Source of the DNA: Glebionis coronaria
Taxonomy: Eukaryota > Streptophyta > Magnoliopsida > Asterales > Asteraceae
Reading direction: 5' to 3'
NCBI GenBank assembly: GCA_025667525.1
Contig: CM046881.1
Location: 500,361,627-500,425,626, forward strand
DNA: 64,000 nucleotides
Within the stretch, counting starts at the first letter, position 1. Every line of letters begins with the position of its first letter. The position numbers were made by a program, and so were the translations under genes. Below the pieces are notes generated by a model, which saw nothing but the letters and a program-made list of their open reading frames with translations, ran no database searches and was not told where the DNA came from. This document shows, one piece after another, positions 34,342 to 45,606 of the stretch.

Positions 34342-34355
34342 TCATGATGACGTAT

Positions 34356-36804
34356 TGTAACACCCCACTTGGATAAATAGACCGTTTCGTGTATTTATGG
34401 CGTGTCATCAAAGCAAGCAAGGCAACATATTAAACATTAATTGACCATACGGAAATATCGGAATCAAACATCGGTAGTCCAAACCTAAGCTCAAAATATA
34501 AAGATTTAAATACTGAAAGAAAAGGACGAAACAGTGTCCAAACAACCAAAGTAATGTAATGTGTGCATAAAAATAAAGGAGTCTGGATAGCTCCCATCCA
34601 ATGCACGTACTCTCTTAGAAGTCCTAAGATCGTCCCTGTGTACCTGCCGTTTGGAAACATGAAAGGAAACTACGGCTGAGCATGACGCTCAGTGAACGGA
34701 TAAAAACATGATAAGAATACACTGAAAGAAATGGAATAAATGACAAACAATGAAGCTATGAGACTGATATGTAAACATGTGGTAGTACCCTGTATAAAAA
34801 CTGAGGAACCTGGTTTATAAATACTGAAACTGAATTATTAACTATTAAATCTAAAAACATGCATTTATTATATTTTAATTGCCAGAGCTTATATAGATCA
34901 CATGTTGTAACAACCGTGCATGAATAACTGGAGGGGTGACCTCGTCATGCTGTAGAGGGGTGACCTCTAAATAACTGTAGAGGGGTGATCTCTAAATACT
35001 GTGCTGGGTGGAGGGATCAACTCCAATGTGAAGGATGTAGATCACACACCACTTTCACCCTGATAACTTGTAAACTTATAAGCCTAGGATGCATCCATAC
35101 GCCCCACTAAACATACATATAAAAAATGGCCAAACTGAAACATGAGTGGGACGATGCAGGATATCACTCTCCTGCATGTGAGTCACGACACCGGTGCCTC
35201 TAGTGCCGTGGTTACGGTACCTCCGTAACTAGTACATAAACTGGTCGTGCTTGTATATAATGCTCAGGCAACTTATTTCGTTTTTAACATGATTTCTGAT
35301 AAGCTTAAACACATACGGGGAAAAACATTTGGCTGCAGACGGGGAATCCTAATCATGCATAGAAAGGAAGTCCTTACTGAAAGGACGAAAAATCCGTACC
35401 TCGTGTCCAGTAATGAGATAAGAATGAAAGCTGAAAGATCTATTATGACTTCACGGGTAATACATAAATAATTATACGTGAATAAGTTATCTGATCTTTA
35501 ATTAATTTACTGTTCTTATTGGCTTATCATTTGTTTAATTATTTCTGGAATTCTATACGTATCATAACTGATAAGTCTGACCTTATAATAGACCTTTCTA
35601 ATATATTAGCGACCTACTATTAATTATGATACAACGTAATCTGACGTTCTATTAATACTATAATAAGTAACTCATTAAAATATAAGGTTTTCTAAATTAT
35701 AAAGTTTTCAAAATCATTTATGACTTACATAATAAAATTATACCCTTTAAATATTACCAAACTATTTTAAATTAAATTCAATTAACATACAATTTAAAAC
35801 ATTTATAAAAATGAGTAATAAAGGTATAATATAAAAATCTTCGTTTTTATTATATTCACTATGTTCCGAGCATACCGAGATATCCCTTCTCGGTCGCACC
35901 AAAACAATTATCCCAAAAAGCCAAAATCTGTCTATATGAATTTAACGACAGAAAAACTGTCGCTAAAAGTGTCACTAAAACTGCATTTTTAAAACTGCCT
36001 ATTAACACAATTATGCGAAAGAAAAACTGTCGGAAAACTGTCGTTATTACTCTTGTAAATTGCCATTTTTTTCTGCCCTAACTATTCTCACTGCTTCTTT
36101 GTTATTCCGTTCCCACTGGTTGTTATAATATTACTCCCCTTGTTTGTTTCCCACTGTTTGTAAATCCAAACGCACCCTTATTTAACCGTCCTAGGGTTTT
36201 GGGTTGGTCTATTGGTCTCGGTGCACAAAATAAAGCACCAAAATGCGGCTGTCCCTCCTTTTTGGGGGCTGTTGTTTTCGGCGACCAAGGAAAAGACACC
36301 ACCGTGACCTATTAGTCACGGCTGGGCATCAAGAGGACCAAACCGAGGCCCTTTGGATTGGTTCCTATCACAACAATTTAACTCGAAACAGAATGGAATA
36401 AAGACGGATCGATTTCATACCTTATAATGACTAACAAGTCCTGGAGATTACACACAATTACTAAGGACGAGAAATCAAATTCGAAACCCTCCTTTTTGTT
36501 TTGAATCGGCGGCCTCCCAAACCCTAGTTGCTTTATCTCTTTTTTTTTATGTCTGCGATGTTTTTTTTGACAAAGGGAAACCCCCGTTTGTTTTTGTACC
36601 ATTAATGGGCTTGGCCCAAAATTCTTTCTTTTGTTTCCTTTCTTTAAACCAAAACCGGCCATAGGCCTTTTTAAACTAACTTTTCATTTTTTTCCGCGTT
36701 TGTATATAATTTCCCGCGTTTGTTCTCGTCCATAATTAATAGGTAAATAGTATAAATAATTAAACCGCGTATTTACATTTTCTGATTTAAATACGGGTTT
36801 TACA
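34356..36804 (-). mobile_element. Tekay-like minus element, 3' LTR
   Basis: This is the 3' LTR in element orientation, 2449 bp. It lacks an insert of about 37 bp present in the other LTR at about 44064-44100. It contains repeats of a ctgtagaggggtgacctctaaata-like 24-mer at about 34920-35000. The small ORFs inside are not taken as genes. Confidence 0.94.
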
Positions 36805-36842
36805 ATTCTTCCCCTCTAAAAAGAATAATTCGTCCCCGAATT
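36805..36842 (-). other. Tekay-like minus element, polypurine tract and AATTCG hairpin
   Basis: On the minus strand tttttagaggggaagaat directly precedes the LTR. Upstream, aattcg and cgaatt (36827-36842) flank gggg/a to form a 6-bp hairpin. The plus-strand Tekay element has the same hairpin and tract at 56677-56714. The whole module is duplicated at 36860-36904. Confidence 0.85.
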
Positions 36843-36986
36843 AAGGATACGGCTGTACTGGGTTTTATAATTCTTCCCCTCTAAAAATAATTCGTCCCCG
36901 AATTATAAGGTATTTAAGCTGACTGGAGTAAAAGCCGAAAATGCTAATAAGCTGGAAGACATAAAAGCTGAAAAGACATACCCGAA

Positions 36987-38296
36987 TCAAAACTCAAAGT
37001 GAGGATAAGAAGTCCGTATAGACTCCTCTGTTTCCCAAGTGGCCTCCCGCTCGATATGGTTCCTCCATAGGATTTTGACGAAAGGAATGGTCTTCCTTCT
37101 CATAACTTGATCCTGGCGATCTAAAACTGCTTCGGGTTCCTCAATATAAGATAGATCCTCCCGAATCTGATCGAGTGGATAATTCACTTTGTGAAGCTCA
37201 TGATAGTTATATCCTCTGAGTAATGATACATGAAACACGTTGTGGACGTGTGAAAGCTGAGGTGGTAACGCCAACCGATATGATACTTCACTGATACGTT
37301 CAAGGATTTCGAATGGTCCGATGTAACGAGGGCTGAGCTTGCCTTTGAGGCCAAAACGTCTGACACCGCGTGCGGGTGATACTTTGAGGAACACCCGATC
37401 CCCAGTCTGAAATGATAGATCTCTGCGATGCTTGTCGGCGTAACTCTTCTGGCGAGTACGTGCTTCTTGCAGTTTTTCCCTAGCAATGGCGACCTTTTCA
37501 TTGGTCAGTTCTATTAATTCTGGTCCTTCAATCAACCGTTCTCCTACTTGATCCTAACAAATAGGAGCACGACATTTCCTGCCGTATAACATCTCGAATG
37601 GAGCACGCTTGATACTAGCATGCCAACTGTTGTCGTAGGCAAACTCAACCAAGCAAATATAGTCATCCCAGTGCCCCGTCCATTCTAATGCACAGGTGCG
37701 TAGCATGTCCTCTAAGGTCTGGATGGTACGCTTTGACTGACCGTCCGTCTGCGGATGGAAAGCTGTGCTGAGCTTGAGCCTAGTTCCCCAAGCTTTATGC
37801 AAACCTTCCCAAAAATGAGAGGTGAAACGTGGGTCCCTATCTGATATAATTTCTGAAGGTGTACCGTGTAACCGTACAATTTCCTTGGTGAATAGTTCTG
37901 CTAATTTACTTACTGCAAAATCTTTACGGATAGGAATGAAATGTGCCGACTTGGTCAAACGATCGACAACAACCCAGATTGCATCATGTCTCTGCTGAGT
38001 TTGTGGTAGTCCAGTGACAAAATCCATAGAGATCTTGTCCCATTTCCACATTGGAATATCTAACGACAGAAGAAGACCACTGGTACACGGATGCTCTATC
38101 TTAACCTGCTAGCAAGTTAAGCATTTAGACACAAAAGTTGCGACATCCTGTTTCATGCCGCTCCACCAGAAATGCTGCTTAAGATCGTGGTCATTTTAGT
38201 GGAACCTGGATGGATAGAGAACGGAGAGCTGTGAGCCTCAGTCATTAAGGCTTCTTTGAGAGCAGGGTCTTCTGGTACGCAGAGTTTGGTACCCTG
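36987..38296 (-). pseudogene. Tekay-like minus element: integrase and chromodomain
   Basis: The zinc-binding part (38052-38296) is broken by a frameshift near 38195 and a TAG at 38109-38111. The core (37554-38051) has SMDFVTGLP (Asp), ISDRDPRFTS (Asp) and [13 protein letters not shown], and ends in a TAG at 37554-37556. The frame 36987-37535 holds the GPY/F-type DNA-binding region (YIGPFEILERI) and at its end a chromodomain (VKILWRNHIEREATWE) that would target insertion to marked chromatin. Confidence 0.92.
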
Positions 38297-40632
38297 CTAT
38301 ACGATACCATCGTCATCGATGCGAAATTCGGTCTGCTTGTCAATGTTCTGGACAATCGCCCAGATTTCACCATCATCCTTTTGTGTGGCTTTAATAATAG
38401 AGTGTAAATCTGGTTCTACCCTCAGACTAGCCCAGTATCCCCTTTGTCCGCGTACTAAGAGCTCAATATCATACCGCTCTAAGTCCTGAATAATTTCTTC
38501 CTGAACTTTGATGCCATTTATCATTCCTAACTTTCTGCTAAGGGCATCTGCTACCACATTTGCTTTACCTGGGTGATACTGAATATTAGTGTCATAGTCT
38601 TTCAGCAGTTCTAACCATCGCCTCTGTCTCATGTTCAGCTCTCGCTGGGTAAATATGTACTTGAGACTTTTGTGATCGATGAAGATATCACACGACTCAC
38701 CGTATAAATAATGCCTCCAGATTTTAAGGGCGAAAACGACTGCTGCGAGTTCTAGATCATGAGTAGGATAATTTTTCTCATACGGCTTCAGTTGACGCGA
38801 AGCATAAGCAATGACTTTCCCATGTTGCATAAGAACACAGCCTAAGCCCTTTCCTGAAGCGTCACTGTAAATCTGATAACCACCGGTACCGGATGGAAGA
38901 GTAAGTATCGGTGCTGAGATCAATCGATGCTTGAGTTCCTCAAAACTCTTTTCTCTCTCCTCGGTCCATATAAACTTCTCACCTTTTCGCATAAGTTGGG
39001 TCAATGGTAACGCCAAACACGAGAAGTTTTCCACAAACCTGCGGTAATAACCTGCCAACCCAAGAAAACTACGTATCTCCGTGACAGATGTCGGTCTCGG
39101 CCATTTGGTGATAGCCTCCACCTTTGCAGGATCCATAGTGATTCCTTCTACAGAAACAATATGACCTAGAAACGCCACTGTATTCAGCCAAAACTCGCAC
39201 TTCGAAAATTTAGCATATAGCTTTTCTCGTCTGAGAATCTGCAAAACTGTACGAAGATGATTCTCATGTTCTTCTTTGGATTTGGAGAAAATAAGGATAT
39301 CATCGATGAATACGATCACAAACTTGTCTAAAAATTCGTGGAAGACTCTGTTCATCAAGTCCATAAATACTGCAGGCGCATTCGTGAGACCAAATGGCAT
39401 AATAACAAACTCGTAATGACCGTACCTCGTGCGAAAAGCGGTTTTGGATATATCCTGCTCTTTTACACGCAGCTGATGGTAGCCTGATCGTAGATCGATT
39501 TTTAAGAAGTGCTTGGCACCCTGAAGCTGATCGAATAAATCATCAATACGAGGAAGTGGATAACGGTTACGAATAGTGAGCTTATTCAACTCACGGTAGT
39601 CAATACACAATCGCATACTACCATCCTTCTTCTTGACAAACAAAACTGGCGCGCCCCAAGGTGACACGCTTGGACGAATGAAACCCCTTTCTAGAAGTTC
39701 CTGAAGCTGATCTTTCAGTTCCTTAAGCTCTACAGGAGCCATACGGTAAGGAGCTTTAGATACTGGTTCTGCACCTGGAATGAGATCGATACCAAATTCT
39801 ACCTCTCGTATGGGAGGTAAGCCTGGGAGTTCCTCTGGAAAGACATCTGGAAAATCTGACACAATTGGCTGATCATGTATTGAAGGTGTATCAGAAGTCG
39901 TGTCATGAACTGTAGCTAGGAAACCCTCACAACCATGGTATAGTAAAGTACGGGCCTGTAAAGCTGAAATGATCTGAACATGTTTTCCTGTTAGAAAACC
40001 CCGGTGAATATACTCTGGTGTCTGGACATCACCAAAAATGACCCAGTGAGCATGACAATCTATGGTGGCACGTTGAACTGACAACCAATCCATACCTAGA
40101 ATAATATCGAATTCATACATATCTAGAGGAAGGGCACTGACTGGATGGATTTTATCATCAAACTCAAGAGGGAGATCCTTATACACCTGGGTAATGAGTA
40201 CAGAGTCTCGCATGGGGGTAGATATACTAAGTACATTGTCTAGTGGCGTAGGGGTCATGTTTATTCTAGCAGCATATGAAGTAGATATAACTGAGCGTGT
40301 GGCGCCTGTATCGAAAAGCACGCACGCAGACTGTCCGTGTATAAACAAAATGCCAGTAATGGTACATGTGGTCTTATTTGCTTGCTCACGGGTAGTAGTG
40401 TAGACACTACCAGTGGTTGGTGGTATTGGTGGTGATGGAGGTAAAATCTGAGGAATCTGGCCTGAGGTACCGGCAACATCCCCGCTCTTGCAATCCCTCT
40501 TCAAATGGCCCGGCTGACTACACTTGTAACAACTACCCGTACCACGACGGCAAGGTCCCGTGTGTTTCTTCCCACATGTGATGCAAGTGGGATAAGAATA
40601 CCCGGTAGAAGCAGCTCTGGTTTGCTGAGAAC
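38297..40632 (-). pseudogene. Tekay-like minus element: zinc knuckle, protease, reverse transcriptase, RNase H
   Basis: The frame enters after candidate intron 3 with a Cys-rich stretch ([14 protein letters not shown]), then the CCHC knuckle [14 protein letters not shown]. Protease: [11 protein letters not shown] (about 40310). Reverse transcriptase: [55 protein letters not shown] and the catalytic FIDD (about 39305). RNase [34 protein letters not shown] and [13 protein letters not shown]. The frame ends at a TAG (38297-38299) where family members have Trp. Confidence 0.93.
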
Positions 40633-41088
40633 CTGATTTACGAAGATAAACACGTGTTACGATTCTGATAACATAACTGAAATAAGGCTGTTTGGCTGAA
40701 ATTTAAAATTACCGGAATTTGCCGGTCGGGCAAACTACTGACCTCCGTTGTTTTGGTCACGCCCCTGTCCAGCATCTCTGTTGGAATATATAAAAAAATA
40801 ATTTAAGATCTGTTTTACACGATAGTCTAGTATTTCCGGAGCTTAAAGAATCACCTGTAGTTACCAGATGAGTTTGATCTTTCGCGGTAGTTATCACCAC
40901 CGCTCCTCTTATCTGATCGATTATGGTCATATGACTGACCGTGGTTCCTGTAGTTCTTATGTGGAGTAGCCGATTGGGATCGGTCTCCTCCTCTGTGTCT
41001 GTAAGATTATAATTGGATAAGACATAACATATAAGTTGACAAGTAATAATGGGAGTTAAATTGTCTAAGTCTGTTGGATGAGATATAC
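40633..41088 (-). other. Three candidate introns in gag of the Tekay-like minus element
   Basis: On the minus strand three GT...AG segments interrupt the region between capsid and zinc knuckle: 40999-41088 (90 bp, donor gtatat, acceptor cttacag), 40778-40854 (77 bp, donor gtgatt, acceptor ccaacag) and 40633-40742 (110 bp, donor gtcagt, acceptor aaatcag). All are AT-rich and contain stops. The flanking pieces (40855-40998 and 40743-40777) are open in the phase needed to join gag to the zinc-knuckle frame: phases 2, 2 and 1. The same arrangement occurs in the other Tekay-like element. Confidence 0.75.
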
Positions 41089-41828
41089 CTCTTCTCCGGA
41101 CGCTCTACATTCTTGAGCTCATCCCTTTCGAAAAGCATCTCAATATCACGAGCTGCATTAGCTACTTGTGACACATTAGTGAATGTGGCACTCACCAGCC
41201 TATCTGTAGTCCTAGAGTGAAGAGCCCAACGAAATTGCTTCGCTTGCTCCTCTGCGGTACCCGCAGCCTCCCCTAAGAATCCAGCCATCCTGAGGTATCG
41301 GTGCATGAACTCTATACTTTTCTCGCCATGATTCTGACGAATGACGTGGAAGTCCCTCTTCAGTTTAGCTTGCTCCGCATGCGGGAAAAACTGGTCATAG
41401 AACATCGTCTTGAAACGTGCTCAGGTTAATGCAAGCTCCCAAGCATCTCCCCCATTGGACAGTTTCTAAGACCTCCACCAATGCAGAGCAGGACCCTCCA
41501 ATTTGTAAACTACAAGCCTAACCTTGTAAGCATCACCACAACCCATAGCTCCTAAAAATTTCTCTACATGATAGATCCAGTCTTCCGCGTCAGTTGGAGC
41601 TACAGTCTGCTCAAAAAGTCGTGGTTTCTGTTTGTTAAACAAATCTAGCCAAGCGGCTAAAGTGGCAGGTGGTGGAGCAGGAGGGTTGTTATTCTGCTGA
41701 GGTCCATTTTGATATTCAGCTCGGATCTCATCACGAATTTGGGGTAACATGGCTTGTATAGCAGCCTGAACAACAGCAGCTATGGCAACTGTGTTAGGAT
41801 CATTCTCGGTTTCGCGTCTGGGTGGCAT
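41089..41828 (-). pseudogene. Tekay-like minus element gag, exon 1
   Basis: Gag capsid region starting at the ATG 41826-41828 (MPPRRETEND). WLDLFNKQKPRLFEQT and the retrotransposon-gag core follow. Two in-frame stops lie at 41466-41468 (TAG) and 41421-41423 (TGA). It ends ERPEKR at the candidate splice donor (41088). The next coding pieces are at 40855-40998, 40743-40777 and 40632 leftward, each bounded by GT...AG on the minus strand. Confidence 0.85.
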
Positions 41829-42278
41829 CTGAAATAACAGAGGATAAGTTGATAAAACTGTCAGAACCTGGAGTAATAAATCTGAATATGCATAGTGTAA
41901 TTCATGAAGGCATAGCCAACAAAATATGACATGAATACTGGTGAACGCCTAGGGTCAGTTCACAAAATGACAATTTACTGAAACATAAATCTGACATGAG
42001 TAAGGATGAACGCCTATGCTCAGTTCATCTATACAAAATTTAATCGGGCAAGGGTGAACGCCTATGGTCATTTCACCAAAACGAAAAGTTCGCTGAAAAG
42101 CACATGCGATCAAGTATGGCCAGTCCTGTACCAACCGTTTACTTAATCAGAATTTTGAAAATCCGACTGATAAAATACATGAGTAGCATGGAAGATAACG
42201 ACGCCAAAATACAGGAAGTTCTTGGTAACTACCCACTAGTCACAGGTCAAGTTTTAGAGCCTACAGGTCGAACCTTGC
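41829..42278 (-). other. Tekay-like minus element, leader
   Basis: About 450 bp between primer site and gag ATG. The motif tgaacgcctatg(g/c)tca occurs three times at about 41942, 42008 and 42055 on the plus strand, each near agttca or tttcacc. The plus-strand Tekay element has two similar motifs in its leader. Confidence 0.55.
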
Positions 42279-42290
42279 GCTCTAATACCA
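42279..42290 (-). other. Tekay-like minus element, primer-binding site
   Basis: On the minus strand tggtattagagc lies four bases after the LTR end (attatgg...). It is the tRNA-Met site tggtatcagagc with one C to T change. Confidence 0.88.
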
Positions 42291-42294
42291 TAAT

Positions 42295-44781
42295 TGTAAC
42301 ACCCCACTTGGATAAATGGATCATTACGTGTATTTATGACGTGTCATCAAAGCAAGCAATACAATGTATTAAACATTAACTGACCATACGGAAATACCGG
42401 AATCAAACATCGGTAGTCCAAACCTAAGCTCAAAATATAAAGATTTAAATACTGAAAGAAAAGGACGAAACAGTGTCCAAACAACCAAAGTAATGTAATG
42501 TGTGCATAAAAATAAAGGAGTGTGGATAGCTCCCATCCAATGCACGTACTCTCTTAGAAGTCCTAAGATCGTCCCTGTGTACCTGCCGTTTGGAAACATG
42601 AAAGGAAACTACGGCTAGGCATGACGCTCAGTGAACGGATAAAAACATGATAAGAATGCACTGAAAGAAATGGAATAAATGACAAAAAATGAAGCTATGA
42701 GACTGATATGTAAACATGTGGTAGTACCCTGTATAAAAACTGAGGAACCTGGTTTATAAATACTGAAACTGAATTATTAACTATTAAATCTGAAAACATG
42801 CATTTATTATATTTTAATTGCCAGAGCTTATATAGGTCACGTGCTGTAACAACCGTGCATGAATAACTGGAGGGTGACCTCGTCATGCTGTAGAGGGGTG
42901 ACCTCTAAATAACTGTAGAGGGGTGACCTCTAAATACTGTGCTGGGTGGAGGGATCAGCTCCAATGTGAAGGATGTAGAGCACACACCACATTTACCCTG
43001 ATAACTTGTAAACTTATAAGCCTAGGATGCATCCATACGTCCCACTAAACATACATATAAAAAATGGCCAAACTGAAACATGAGTGGGACGATGCAGGAT
43101 ATCACTCTCCTGCATGTGAGTCACGACACCGGTGCCTCTAGTGCCGTGGTTACGGTACCTCCGTAACTAGTACATAAACTGGTCGTGCTTGTATATAATG
43201 CCCAGGCAACTTATTTCGTTTTTAACATGATTTCTGATAAGCTTAAACACATACGGGGAAAAACATTTGGCCGCAGACGGGGAATCCTAATCATGCATAG
43301 AAAGGAAGTCCTTACTGAAAGGACGGAAAATCCGTACCTCGTGTCCAGTAATGAGATAAGAATGAAAGCTGAAAGATCTATTCTGACTTCACGGGTACTA
43401 CATAAATAATTATACGTGAATAAGTTATCTAATCTTTAATTAATTTACTGTTCTTATTAGCTTATCATTTGTTTAATTATTTCTGGAATTCTATACGTAT
43501 CATAACTGATAAGTCTGATCTTATAATAGACCTTTCTAATATATTAGAGACCTACTATTAATTATGATACAACGTAATCTGACGTTCTATTAATACTATA
43601 ATAAGTAACTCATTAAAATATAAGGTTTTCTAAATTATAAAGTTTTCAAAATCATTTATGACTTACATAATAAAATTATACCCTTTAAATATTACCAAAC
43701 TATTTTAATTAAATTCAATTAACATACAATTTAAAACATTTATAAAAATGAGTAATAAAGGTATAATATAAAAATCTCCCTTTTTATTATATTCACTATG
43801 TTCCGAGCCTACCGAGATATCCCTTCTCGGTCGCACTAAAACAATTATCCCAAAAAGCCAAAAACTGTCTATATGAATTTAACGACAGAAAAACTGTCGC
43901 TAAAAGTGTCACTAAAACTGCAGTTTAAAAACTGCCTATTAACACAATTCTGCGACAGAAAAACTGTCGCAAAACTGTCGTTATTACTCTTGTAAATTGC
44001 CATTTTTTCTGCCCTAACTATTCTCACTGCTTCTTTGTTATTCCGTTCCCACTGGTTGTTATAAAGTTTTCACTGCTAGTGTTACGTTCCCACTGCTATT
44101 ATATTACTCCCCTTGTTTGTTTCCCACTGTTTGTAAATCCAAACGCACCCTTATTTAACAGTCCTAGGGTTTTGGGTTGGTCTATTGGTCTCGGCTGCAC
44201 AAAATAAAGCACCAAACTGCGGCTGTCCCTCCTTTTTGGGGGCTGTTGTTTTCGGCGACCAAGGAAAAGACACCACCGTGACCTATTGGTCACGGCTGGG
44301 CATTAAGAGGACCAAACCGAGGCCCTTTGGATCGGTTCCTATCACAACAGTTTAACTCGAAACAGAATGGAATAAAGACGGATCGATTTCATACCTTATA
44401 ATGACTAACAAGTCCTGGAGATTACACACAATTACTAAGGACGAGAAATCAAATTCGAAACCCTCCTTTTTGTTTTGAATCGGCGGCCTCCCAAACCCTA
44501 GTTGCTTTATCTCCTTTTTTTTTATGTCTGCGATGTTTTTTTTGACAAAGGGAAACCCCCGTTTGTTTTTGTACCACTAATGGGCTTGGCCCAAAATTCT
44601 TTCTTTTGTTTCCTTTCTTTAAACCAAAACCGGCCATGGGCCTTTTTAAACTAACTTTTCATTTTTTTTCCGCGTTTGTATATAATTTCCCGCGATTTGT
44701 TCTCGTCCATAATTAATACGTAAATAGTTTAAATAATTAAACCGCGTATTTACATTTTCTGATTTAAATACGGGTTTTACA
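42295..44781 (-). mobile_element. Tekay-like minus element, 5' LTR
   Basis: This is the 5' LTR in element orientation, 2487 bp, with substitutions clustered at its left end relative to 34356-34460. The primer site lies immediately to its left, as expected for a minus-strand element. Confidence 0.94.
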
Positions 44782-45356
44782 CGTATAGTCCCCAACCGGG
44801 TCATGCACCCGGCCTACGGGTACTACCCGCATCCGGCCCATCACGAATGGGTTAGATTAATCAGTTAAGCTTACGGGCTTGAATGAACAGTGGGCGCATA
44901 AAGTGTGTGCGGCCCACGGCCCGGTACAGCCGGGACAGGTTTAGACAGGATCACAATCTTATTAGGATTGGGATTTACCTTCAAGTATAGGATATACACT
45001 AACCATAATTAAAATATAAAAATCAAGCTAATTATGGTGGTTATCTTATGCTTGGGGCCGAAGTAAACAGTGAGCCCATTAGGGTTTCACTGCCTATATA
45101 TGGAACCCCCAAGGGTTCCACAAAGGTATTACATTCTCCATACTCTCATTCACATCCGATTCTTTACCCTAACCGATTACTTACTCTCACGCTGGAGTCT
45201 AATCGTGGGATACGTTCCCACGGTAAGTCTAACGCGTGTTTCTTTAGTGTGCAGGATCTCAGCAAGTTATTCACATGGTGCAAGAGCCGGAGCCCAGCCT
45301 ACCCGAATTAAGCCTAATTCGGGTCTAGCAAGGATCATCCAACTTTTGTATCAACA
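44782..45356 (+). mobile_element. Element D 5' LTR, right part
   Basis: It continues the 14 bases at 34342-34355 on the other side of the Tekay insertion; the first five bases here (cgtat) are the target duplication. It ends tgtatcaaca just before the primer-binding site. The original LTR was about 585 bp. It has a TATA-like ctatatatgg at about 45092 and a small ggaacccccaagggttcc hairpin at 45102-45119. Confidence 0.8.
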
Positions 45357-45358
45357 AG

Positions 45359-45377
45359 TTGGCGCCATCGGTGGGAC
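45359..45377 (+). other. Element D primer-binding site
   Basis: ttggcgccatcggtgggac lies two bases after the LTR end. It resembles the ttggcgcc-type sites of plant Tat elements. I do not assign the tRNA. Confidence 0.75.
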
Positions 45378-45606
45378 CCAAACACTAAGCTAGAATCTCA
45401 ATCAACGATCTCTTTTAATAACGAAGGGACATCCGCAAGGGAATCCCAGGAACACGAATCCTGTTTATCGGAAGTCCACGGGGGATGGGATACTCATCTC
45501 CTCCCAGTCCCCTGGCAACCAAACATGTGGGACGAATAACCGAAACGTTGTTCAGCCTTTTGGGGGGGCAGGTACGTCCAACAATACCCCACCACCAACT
45601 ATTACC
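45378..45606 (+). other. Element D leader
   Basis: About 230 bp between the primer site and the first gag ATG. It contains no long ORF in the gag frame. Packaging signals would be expected here, but none can be recognised by eye. Confidence 0.6.

Larger units (their letters stand above)
34356..44781 (-). mobile_element. Tekay-like chromovirus (Ty3/gypsy), minus strand
   Basis: A complete element of 10.4 kb in the 5' LTR of element D. The target duplication cgtat is at 34351-34355 and 44782-44786. LTRs start tgtaacaccc and end ttttaca on the plus strand, about 2.45 and 2.49 kb long. The primer site is tRNA-Met type, and the polypurine tract is clear. Gag has a zinc knuckle and pol ends in a chromodomain, which marks a chromovirus; the pol resembles the Tekay/Del clade. 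Stops and frameshifts interrupt gag and pol. Confidence 0.93.

Noticed and set aside
34430..34660. 76-codon ORF in the Tekay LTR (also 42369-42599), with an NGRYTG motif also seen in the other Tekay LTR
   Set aside because: The nucleotides are conserved but the frame is not, since the plus element has one extra A before cgg. Treated as a DNA/RNA-level signal.
45048..45393. Plus-strand ORFs of 87 and 107 codons at the end of the D LTR
   Set aside because: They overlap the LTR end and primer-binding site and match no family.
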